Assembly (NCBI RefSeq): GCF_026914265.1 | Contig: NC_069134.1 | Span: 12,319,758-12,383,757 of the forward strand | Reading direction: 5' to 3' | DNA: 64,000 nucleotides | Origin: Mya arenaria | Lineage: Eukaryota > Mollusca > Bivalvia > Myida > Myidae | Shown here: positions 12,201-24,200 of the stretch, in pieces | Position numbering within the stretch: position 1 is the first letter of the stretch | Layout: each line of letters begins with the position of its first letter | Notes under the pieces: generated by a model | Seen by the model: only the letters and a program-made list of their open reading frames with translations | Told to the model about the DNA's origin: nothing | The model's database searches: none | Made by a program: the position numbers and the translations under genes

Positions 12201-15200
12201 ATTTCAGGAAATATATGAAATTTAAACATTTGGGGTAGTTTTTATATTTGATACATTACATTCAATGAATATTTTAGACTTAATGATAAACAATGTGTAT
12301 TTATTTGAATGAAAAATATACATTAACTTTGTCACCATAAAAAAATGATATTGATCATACAGTATGTTTAAAATGAATGATTTTGAAATTAACATAATAC
12401 AAATAATCTAAGTAAATCTAAGTTTTCTGTAGAACTGTAAATTGTACTTCATATTTATTACTTTTTGTTTAAGAAGTCCAAATTTCCATTTCATTTTTAG
12501 GTGAACAAGCTGTGTTCCGAGCGTGGTGTTTTCTTCACCTATGTGGACTTGAGGTGGGGAATAACGTCGGAGCAGACCAAAGACGGCAAAACAATTGCCA
12601 TCTGTCTCCAGGAGGTAGGGGCCAATGTTTCCTTGTTAATCAGTTATACCAGCTGTAGGTTGGAGACCACCAAATACATTTCATGCGTAAGCCACATCGC
12701 GCCATTTTGGTCTTTCGGACAAACCTTTGCTTTCATGTAAAATTACGTAAAACATTTGTCATTATAAAACTACATTTTTGAAATGATATGCATCATTAGA
12801 ATATCAATATTGCACGTAGCTTATAATTTTAGTTGTTATCCTAACATGGAATCTTTATGGAACATAAAAAAGGAAAAGATTGATGATTCAATTTTTATTT
12901 TTTTAAATCAGGCCATTTTAAACAGACACAATGAAATCAGTCCGAATGAAATCTGTGGTTTCTATGGAAACATGAAGTAATTGTGATAAATCATCAAGAT
13001 AAACGACATTCCTTTAAAGATGGAAGTTTTGAAAAAAAAAAATGAAAAAAAATGATTAATTACTTTTGGCATATTATAGATTATTTCGTTTATTATAATA
13101 ATGTCTAATGGGCCAAATTGTGGGTCGTAGCTCATGTATTCTATATTGAATTGACCAATTTGTGCACGAAGTAACACTGATTTTTAGATTTTCATGACTC
13201 CCAGCACAAAACATGGAAAGAAAGTTACATTAAGCTGGTGTAGAAAAATTAGACGGTTGAAGAAAAATAAAACTATTAACATTACCACTGTATATTCGAT
13301 ATAGTGCCTCGGTGACGAAAATGTAAACAAAAAAGTAGACCAAGAAGATACAGCATGTTGAGCAAGTATTTTGAATTAAAAACCATTCAGACTCCAAATG
13401 TATAAGGATGAGCTGCCCGATTTCCTGATATGATAAAACATGCTTTAACTCAGTGTTATGAGTGAGGAATAGAAAAAAAAAACAATGCATGTTACACTGA
13501 GTAGTCATTTCCCCCAATCCTATAGGGAATAAGGTAGGGACTTCTTGTTTATAAGGGATATATAGTAATGGAAGGTAGGTGTGTGCATCCAAGCAATCGT
13601 GCCCAGAGCATAAATTAAAAACTCTTTGAGGTTTAACTTCAAACTTCATATACAGATAGATCTCATTTAGGAGAAGTGCAATGTATATAAACCATATGAT
13701 AACTCTGAGTACAGTTTTTTTAGCTGTTGCCCTTTATTAGTTTTCATACTTAATTTTTAATTTAGTTTTTAATAACTTGAAGTCTTTGAGATATTGACTT
13801 GTAAACAAAATAGTCCAAAATAAAAAGAGAACAGTACAACTAAGAAAAGGGAAACTTGATTTGTATTAAAGGTGGTAAAAAGAGTCGTGACAATCAATAT
13901 GTTTATTTGAACTAAATGTTGAAACTGTTTTTTTCCAGATAGACAGATGTAGGCCATATTTCATCTGTATGATGGGTGACAGGTTTGGCTGGTGTCAACA
14001 GGAGGCAAAAGTTGACGATGTCCTAAACATGACCTTCAACTATGCCATTGAAAACCACCCAAACCTCCAGTGGATTGAGCAGTACCGATACAACAGCAGT
14101 GTCACTCAGGTGAGAGTGTTGGATAGTGCTTGTTTCAAATAGGACCAACATTTCCTCTGCATTATCATTGTGTAAAACTTTGGCAATAAATCAAATACTA
14201 CTTATGATATTCTTATGAAATTAGGTGCAGAAAATACACATAATATGTGAATGTGTAGCAAAGCCTATACAACTGGCTTCAATAACTGTTAATTGATAAA
14301 CTGAGATGGTCGAGCATTTACATCCCCTTGCCGTGCTCTTAATCTATCTTTGTTGTGTAGATATAAAAATGATGTTGTTTTCATTGACAGTTGGAGGTGT
14401 GTCATGGAGTGTTGAACAGTGATCAGAAAGACCGAGCTTTCTTTTACATGAGGCAGCCTGTGACACCTGAAAGTGTGTCCGAGTCTGAATACCAGGTTAG
14501 AATAGGAGAAAAAATAATAATACTGGGATGATAAAGTTCAGGATTTGTCCTGAAATCAGGATTAAATCAGGATTGAGAGGTTTATATTTCTACTGTCTAC
14601 GAAAGTTGTTCTTGAAGTTTGCAAAATTTTAACATAGAAATACGAAAATACGTGTTGAAAATATTTGTAAATTGATGCAAATTAATTTCAATATAATCTA
14701 CATGGCCTGGAGACAATTGACGTACTTTTTGTTAAGCTTTCATGTTATGTATGATAGATGCTTAAATTTTGTGAAGGTTTTATTTTCACTTATATTTTAG
14801 ATTCTATATCATATAAGGGATTCAAAACTTTGCTGTAATTAAATACCACCAAACACCTACCATATTATTAAATGGAAGCATTTTCTATTATCATGATTTA
14901 GTAATAAATTTCACTTCTCACAACTGTTAAAGTGAAATTTAAATTTAATTTTTTATCATCAGCGTTATGCGTCCGAGTCTGAATGGCACCATGAGAAACA
15001 GGACCAGTTGAAGTCACGAGTGAGGGAGCTCAAGGACGAGGTTATTATACGGGACTTCAAGGTTGCAACAGAGGTCGCCGATATGATCAAGAAGGTAAGA
15101 GTAATTTAAGTAAAATAAGTTATTAAAAAGTTTTTTGGGCTAATTTTATTTTAAAGTACAACTTATACAGTTGATGTATCATTATCATAGTTCACATACG

Positions 15201-18200
15201 ATTGAGTGTCTCAACAAACAAATGATGTAAGGCTTCTGATTTTCTGCGAAAAAAATTTGCTATGAAACTGTTTGAAGGTATTACCAGGCACTAGGTTCAT
15301 GACTTCACTAACATAGTTTCACATCTTCACATCTTCACTTACACAAACATAGTTTCACATCTTCACATCTTCACTTACACAAACATAGTTTCACATCTTC
15401 ACATCTTCACTTACACAAACATAGTTTCACATCTTCACTTACACAAACATAGTTTCACATCTTCACTTACACAAACTTAGTTTCACATCTTCGCTATGAC
15501 AGTAAACATAATTTATGTATAGCAAATCCTAAATTTCTCACTTAAGTATTTGTGTAGTTTTACTAGCAATTCCATATGGCCAGAAGTGTTGTGTCATTTT
15601 TCTTTTATTATACCAAACATTTTATTTTACCATTCAATGTTGGCAAATCGCTTTTGATCTGTTTTATTGAACCTGGCCATGTTTACTTGGGACATTTTTT
15701 TATATAATGTAATGTTGTGATAATTGCAAAGCTGCACTCAGTAGTTTTATGATGTCAGCAGTCCATATTTTACATTTGACAGGTCGGGACTGGCCACAAA
15801 TACTATATGGCCTTGTGACCTCATAAAAGTGGATTTTTATCAAAATAAAGTGAAATACGTACCGATCTACTTTATATATAGATAGGAGGGAAACATTTAT
15901 TTAAGGTATAATATACCTGATATATTTGTCATGTTTTTGTGTGGTGGTCATCACCAACTAGAATTAACTTTCTAGTGTATCTAAAATGTTTTATTGCATT
16001 CACAAATAAAGAACATGTTTATTTTAGGACTTGGAGGATAGTATAGAGGAGGACTTCCCGAAGGGGACAGAACTCACAAAGCTTGAACAGCAGCGCGAGG
16101 CACACCAGGCATTTGCAGCTGCCCGGACTCGCGTGTACATTGGGCGCAGGGAATACTTTGACAATATACATGAGGCCAGGGCCAAGGGAATCACCAAACC
16201 ATTCGTGCTTATGGGGGAGTCAGGTATATAGGAATTTTCCTACAGAAAATATGTTTCAAATTTTTGAATAAGTTACACTGTGAGATATAACACGGTAAAA
16301 CCATAATGCAGGCATTATAGAGCATATAAACTCAACAAGAAAAAACTTTCAGTTACAGCAAGCAATTGAAGGTACAATTAAAAAACTGTGATCGCTCGAG
16401 GACACCAGAGTCCGAGCTAAGACCTCGAAGGAACCAATGTTTCGAACGACCTGCATTTCCATTACCCAGTCTGTTATGAATTGTCTTGGAAGTCGTCAAA
16501 CCGTATGTTTCTTCGACACCGATTATGTATTGTGATGTGGATATCGCTCATATGTTCAAAAGCTGTGGTATACTAAATGTAAAAATGTAAAAGAAAAACC
16601 AAAAACTGAATAAATAGTCAAGTTTATTTTTACAAAAAGCACATTTTCTAAGCAAGCAACATTGAAATATGACAATGCGTATTATAATCATATTTATCTT
16701 CTCAAATGCCCTTATAAACTAATAGCGTCATGACTAAACAGTGATAAATGGTTTTTCACACTTTATCAAATTTCCTTTCAACTGTCATTACAATTCTTAC
16801 AACTTGCGAAAATTTACACCTAGCAATTGTTTGTTTATTTCGGAACAAGCGTTCGGGAAAAAGTGTGAAATTAGGGAGTCATTAGATTTTGTGCATGATT
16901 TGTGTATTTGGGACTGGCTCTTGTGCTCACTTCCTCGACTTTTCTTTAGGTTTCGATGCAGCATCAGTATATTTTATATGAAAATAGAAGGAAAAATGTT
17001 CGGGGCTAAGCTTCAACCACGAGGGACTGCCGGCTCTCGAACGACTGCCTGTTTGAATGACCGCAGTTTAACTGTAAATTATAACAACACAAAATAAAAC
17101 GGTTACAAGGTTCAACAAGTGTAAAAGTAATGAACAGACATAATTATGACGGTAATGCCTCTGGTACTGCACTATAGGTACTTATTTCTATGTTCCATCT
17201 CAAGTAGACACTGTTATTCAATATAAAAGTCAGTGTCTGAAGAAGTTGAAGAGACAGAGCCGGATACATTTATATTTATTAGGGATGCAAACGAATATTC
17301 GAATATTCGATCGAACATTTGATATTCGAATGTCAAAATCGGTATTCGAATATTCGATGTTTTTCGTTTGATTAAAAGAACACCTTTTGCCTACAACTGT
17401 GTTGTTGTATAAATGTACTTGTCTTGATTTTACAAGGATTGATCCCTGATGCCAGAGGTGTGAAGGTGATGACACTATACACGTGTCACATGTTATAAGG
17501 GACATATCGTTGACTATAAACAGTACTCATATTTTTACGCAATCTGGCTATGAGACAAGTGACATCAATATGGAATAAGCTACTTAAGTGATGTCATGGC
17601 TGCAAATTAAGCTGTGCGATATAGCTCAAATCGCGGTATTGATATGAATGACATGCGCTAGTTATGTGCTCTGAACTGTTTTCCATGTTTCAATATAACG
17701 TTGGTGCTGTGAAATGTTACTGCATAGAATATCATTTTAGGACATTGTTGTACAATAGATGAGTCAAAATTCAGGGTTGTTTGGTTTTATTATTGAACTA
17801 ATTCCCGAGTAGGTTCGTTTTTTCCATAGTAATGTTTAGTAGAGATCAGTCCCTGACCGAAGCTGCTCTTCCTACAGAACACCATTGTACCATCCGTTGG
17901 TGCATCATAACATTTAACTGAGAATTTACGATCATGGCCTTGTTTATAAATATGAATTCTGTTGAATTGAAGTTAATTTGGGTTTTTGTTTGTTCAGAAT
18001 ATTTTGTTTTTTGTTGGATAATTTGTTGGCTAATTTCGGGAAAAATCATCGTCCGTCGCATTAACCGGCTATTACAAAGGCCCCGGCTATAACTGTAGCG
18101 AATAATAATAATAGTTTACTACATTTCTTAAATATTCATTTTGGTTATCGAATATTCGATTGAAAGAATTACCGAATATTTGAATATTAATTTTGCCATT

Positions 18201-21200
18201 CGTTTGTATCCCTAATATTTATACACATCACATCTCACTGTCACTGTATATCCACTTACAGGTAGTGGTAAGTCAGCGCTAGTAGTCAACTGGGTGAGAG
18301 AAGTTGAAGAAACTGAGCCAGACACGTTTATGTTTGTACACTTCATCGGCTGCTCTGCAGACAGTGCGGACTACTCCCAGATGCTCAGGAGGTAAGAGGC
18401 CTTTTACTGAGCCTACACTATGCCATCTATTGGTGTTTGTAGTGTTCGAGATGAGATATGCACTTTTTGTATTTCGTACATAATTATATATTGCCGAAAT
18501 CATGCCAAAAAATATATTTAACCATTGTAAGGATCAAGGCAATGCATATTTAAGACATTTAAGCTTTGAAATGGCAAAAACCAGTATGATCTTACATATA
18601 GTCAACTAATATTACAGGTTGTATGAAGAAATAAAGACAAGTTTCAGTTTTGACATGGACATCCCTTCGTCCGACAATGAACTGATTAACTCGTTACCGA
18701 AGTGGTTACGCTTGGCTAGTCAGCTAACTAGGGTCATCCTCGTATTTGATGCCCTCAACCAGATGGATGACGGGTCGGGACAAGACGGTAGGTGAACTGG
18801 TATCTTCCTTATTTTCATAACTGTCTTAATATTGCTGGCAGTTAAATTGCTTATTTTAAAGTAATTATGTTCAGAATAGTTTGTTTATAATCCTACTGTT
18901 GATTTGATCAATCCTATCTGATAAAACACAGTGTAGTGCAATTATTTATGTCCGTTTTAAGACTGATTTTTGTCAATAAACTGCACTTGTGTCAAATATG
19001 AGACATTTTATGTTTGGGGAAACATACCTCTGTGAGAAACAGACACCTTCTTTGTGAGACTATACTCACATCACTGTCATACTTCAAACATGTATTGCCA
19101 AGCTGTTCTATACAATTCCAGGCACAGAGCATGACCTGATGTGGGTCCCTACTGACCTGCCGCCCAATGTCTTCATTTTGCTTTCCACACTCCCGGGCAA
19201 GGTGCGATCTTGGCTCATTGTCATAAAGATACATTTTATCCTGAATTTTTGTTGTAAAATTGCTGATTTACATTTTTCTTTTTTTTAATTCATTTGCATA
19301 TAATTTATAAAGTAGTTTTAGGTAAAAATAAGAAAAAAATATGTTTTTGGCCATTAATGTTTGTATAAAGGATCACCCATAATTCAAGCATTGTTTGATA
19401 CACTAGCACAGCAATGAAATAAACATTGATGTTGGTTTTCATAAAAAAATGAACATCAGCTTTTCTTTGGGGAAAATAATTGGGTATTAAATTTGATGCA
19501 TTTCAAAGTGATACTGTTTTAGGCAATGACTGCATGTGATGGTTTTGGCTGGCCTAGCTTGCGAGTGCAGTCCCTGGATGTGTCCCAGAAGGAGCAGATA
19601 ATCACTGACTACCTGGAGGGCATCTACGGGAAAACTCTCAACCAGGACCAGAAAAACATGATTGTTCAGGCAGAACAGACCAGCAACGCCCTCTATCTCA
19701 AGTCTCTATTGGATGAGGTGGGTCTAGACAACAAGTTGTGATATTCAATGATAGAATTTGTTCTTATATACTGTAAACTTTATTTAATTGGTTGATAATC
19801 GAATTGACAGTGTAACAACCTCTTTGAATTTAACAAAAAACAATTATGAAAAAGATGTAATTGTGATTGTTGGTAATTTCAATTCAGGTGAAATGTACCA
19901 TCATAAGAATTTTGTTCTATTGAAACTAGTGTTGTGCCGATGATCAATTATAATCGACAATTGATCGGAAAGGCCTACGTCGGCAACAATCGATATTTGT
20001 GAAATCAATTATAGAAACCAGGGACGTAACCGCTAGAGACTTATTTTCTTTTTCTGGTTTGTGCTAGTTTATGTTGAAATGTTAAGGTGTTACTTCTTTA
20101 AATTATCAAGTCATAATTATTCTTATCAAATCAGTAAGTAGATAGAGTACCTTATTTCATTTTCTTTGTAATTTTACTGCTAAAGGATTTGTTCTCAACT
20201 TCTCATGTTTGTCAGTGGTTCAAAAGTGACATTTTAAAACATGTTACCGTTTACTACTTACCATGTAAGAATTTAGTTTTCTCATTTTTCTGAAAGAAAA
20301 TGTTCTTATAAAACAGATCGATTAATAATCGATCATTGATCGGTTTCATAAACCTATTATCGATAGTAATTTTTCCGATTCCCAACACTAATTGAAACTA
20401 GAATTTCTTGACTATAAAAATATCAAATTTAGTTTTCTTCAAATTCAATATTTTAAGGTTCGCATGTATGGATCCTTCCGCACACTGACAGACAAGATTC
20501 AGGACTACCTGATGGCCAGTAACCCTGGAGACCTGTTTGCCAAGATACTCTCCAGGCTGGAGGGAGACTTTGAAAATGGGGAAGATGATAGGTACAGGAC
20601 TGTGGAATCATTATAAAAGCTTTAGTCTTATACATGCACGTCTTATACATGCACATGTTCCTGCTGAGACTTGAGTGGTGTTGCTAGAAAGACGGATATA
20701 CATAATTTAAAATGTCACTCCAATAATTAATAAAAAAAATTAGTTGTTATTATAAAACCAACAGTAAAATATGATGAACCCAGATGATTGAAATGTTGGT
20801 TACCATATATTTCGATGCGTTTTTCAGGAAGGAGCTTGTTCGTGACTCGACCTCGGCTATCTGGTGTTCACACAGGGGCATGTCAGAACCTGAGCTGGTC
20901 GAACTGCTTGATGTAAGTCTCCTTCACATCTGTTTCAAATGCAAAACAATGTAATGGCTTAAGCGATCTTTGAGTAATTGGAGGTCTTCTGCTTTGAAAT
21001 CTCAGTTTAAATGTACATGGGGTTTTGATTTAAACCATTGAGGCTTGTTAAATATTATTGTTCATATTTCGATTATAAAATAAGCTAACTTTTCATTACT
21101 TAACTCCTGTTAAGCCTGTTATAACATTTTTTTGTATCACAAACCACACAGATAAAGAGTGCTCTTTGGTCACCCTTCTACCTGTCACTGTATGAGAACC

Positions 21201-24200
21201 TGATCAATAGGGATGGCATCGTCAACTTCTGTCACGACCATCTGCGCCAGGCCGTGGAGAAAAAGTACCTACAGTCTCCTGAGGATAAGAGAAATGCCTA
21301 TCTTAAACTGATTGACTTCTTTGATAAACAAGACATCAACAGTAGAACAGTAAGTTTGTTTAATAATTTTAAGACATTCAATTTTTATTCCTTTTTTATT
21401 GATACAAAAAAAATATTTGTTGACTGTAATAAAATTTAGTTTAATATCACGTCAGACTCCAACTTGAGACCTTTAACAATCTTATTTTTGTGTCTGCCTG
21501 CCAACCACTGAAATAATTAGTTATGTACAATGATCATGTTGTCTTACAATATAATGATTTACAAGATGTTATTTAAATGTATTAAAAAAAAGTATTAAGA
21601 GTGATCTAGAGGTACACAAGTTGTTGTCTGCCCAAGATGTTTTGGGTTGAAACCACACATGGGGTCATTCCTATGCCCTCTCAAAAAGGACACCAGTTAC
21701 ATGGCTTTTTCTTTGCGAAGATTCTTATCAGCTTACAAAAAGCAGCTAAGCTAAAATGTATAACCACTAGTTAGTATGAACTCTATCCAAAATACTTTCC
21801 TCCAAATATCAAGTACGTACTTTGTTGTTAAGGTTGAGGAGATGCCCTTCTTGTTGACCAAGGCTGGGGAAAAGGATCGGCTCCTTGTGTACATCAGCAA
21901 CCTCCAGGTGTTCAATATACTCTCACAGAGTGAGGAGGGCACCTTCGAACTCATCAAGGCGTGGAGATATGTAAGCCTATCATTCATATATCATATTCAT
22001 TTTCTAGCTTGCAGATGGTTTAAAGAAGTAAAGCACATTGTATAAACTTGAATAAGTTGTACACATGTTATCTTCAGGGTTGTTTGCATATCTTAATCAT
22101 TTGATTGGTCAATAGTAATTTGTTGATAAATATTGACCAATCAGTAGCATTTTGGCAAACTTTGACTAAATTAAAAAGTTAACCAGTTTTATTTAATTGG
22201 CAGCAGCATATTGGCATAGTTCTAGTATTGTTGGCAAAGATAGTTTTGGCCATAATATTTTATTCAAAAACAATTACTATTCAATGATTTCTAAAAAAAC
22301 TTACACACTTGTTCTAATAACAAGCCATAACATTGTCAAGTTATGCCCCATGGCCAATTGAAAAATGGACGAGCATGGAGCTCTCATGTTTATGCACGCT
22401 TTGTGATATGTGCTATATGATAGAACTTGTATACACTATTGAGTTGTTATAAAGATAGTGAATCCTTGCATATTTTTACAGAACAGTTGTTCTGAGTATT
22501 TCACTTACTATCAGTAAACATCTCTTAACAACGTAATGCAAACTTAATACCTTCCAAGAGCTATTTTATAAATAAAACACTACATTATGAAATAAATATG
22601 AAAGCAGTCGTAACAATTTTTTGCTACAGCAAGTTCAAGCATTGAATAACACCTAACATGTTTCTCAAAACTTATTCTTGTTAAAGAAAACTCAACCATT
22701 ATCCTGTTTTTTTCATGATTTTCTCCAGCTGGGAGATTTGTCGAAGGCTGAGACAGCTTACCTCGAGAAACTGGCTGATATTCCCATGACTCACATCTAT
22801 CAGGAATTTGATTACTACAGTTCCCTCTATGGGTATGTTGGCATTTTGTTTTGTACTGGCTCTTTTATTCATCTTTTACATGATGCATATTGATCTACCT
22901 GTGTCTTACTGCTGTGGGCACTTACATGTGTTTGCGGACTATACTGCCTTCTTCATTTATAAACAAACCACCTTCAACTGACCATTAATTTTAGATAATT
23001 CTTTGCTATAGCCATATTTTTATGGTAAAATAGCCACATAGCTTTACCGTTTGTACCGGTTTTTTATTCCTTGGCTTGTCCAAATAATGCAAATGAAGTA
23101 AATTGCAGGCGTTTGGCCCATTTCTTCCTGCAAGTTGGTCTGGTGGAGGCAGCGCGTAATGTTTACACAACCCTTGTTGAGCAGCTGGAGCATCAATACG
23201 GGGCATCACATGGCACCATCGTGTACAGCGCTAACACACAGTTATACACATACAGGTGTAAACATCCAGATGTTATTAAGGTAAAAATTGTTGTAGTAAA
23301 GGAAACCTTCAATATTATGGGCATCACACTAGGCTATTGTGAACAACGCTCACAAACAGTCATACACATACAGATGTAAACATACTGCTGTCAATAAGGT
23401 AAGGTCTAAATAAAGGAAAGCCTTGAAAGAAGGGGCGTCACATGGAACAATTGTGTACAATGCCGACGAACAGTCACACTGGGTACACAATCATGCAGGT
23501 GTCAACAGCCCTTTTTACATACATAAAAATTGATGTATGTGTGTAAAAAGTATAATTACAAAGTCGTAAGTGGAGTGACCTGTACAAAGGTTGTAAGTGG
23601 AGTGACCTGTACAAAGTTGTTAGGGGAGTATACTGTACAAACTTGTTAGGGGAGAATACTGTACAAAGCTGTAAGGGAAGTTTACTGTACAAAGTTGTTA
23701 GGGGAGTATAATGTTCAAAGTTGTAAGGGGAGTACTGTACAAAGGTGTTAGGGGAGTATACTGTTCAAAGCTGTAAGGGGAGTATACTGTACAAAATTGT
23801 AAGGGGAATGAAATGTACTCTTCACAAGTTGTATGGGTGTATACGGCTGGTCAACTTGTCCCTCTGTACACACTATCTTGTACATGCTTCATTTCCAAAA
23901 TCCCTGGTCAGATCTGGATGAAACTTCACAGGATTGATTAATAACAATGTATATTAAAATAATGAATACTTTTATATGATAATAATTAATAATTTCAAAA
24001 AAATAATTTTAATATATGGATCATGTTTGGCAAGTAGTCGCTTAGTTGGCGTAAACCTTGCTGGCAGGTTTTGTGACCCGTTGTCGTTACCAAATGTTTG
24101 CGGGTCACAAACATTTTTTTATTCCATCTTTGTGAGACTTGGTCAGAATATTTGTTTTCATGATATTTAAAATCAGTGTGAATATTGGTCATCCCTGATA

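Larger units (their letters stand above)
16028..19717 (+). other. Exons 19-23 of the STAND gene: NACHT-type NTPase module
   Basis: Exons 16028-16223, 18262-18391, 18618-18787, 19122-19201 and 19523-19717 encode residues about 1173-1429. 'VLMGESGSGKSALVVNWV' is a complete Walker A (P-loop). The codon for the second Gly is split by a 2-kb intron. 'RVILVFDALNQMDD' is the Walker B strand and 'LPPNVFILLSTLPG' is a sensor-1-like strand, as in nephrocystin-3 and other STAND NTPases. The following helical region (exons 23-27) has the winged-helix and helical-domain character of these proteins. All catalytic elements look intact, so ATP or GTP binding is expected. Confidence 0.85.

Noticed and set aside
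13230-13649. 139-codon minus-strand frame in intron 15 of the STAND gene
   Set aside because: No motif, AT-driven composition, and it overlaps a dispersed repeat.
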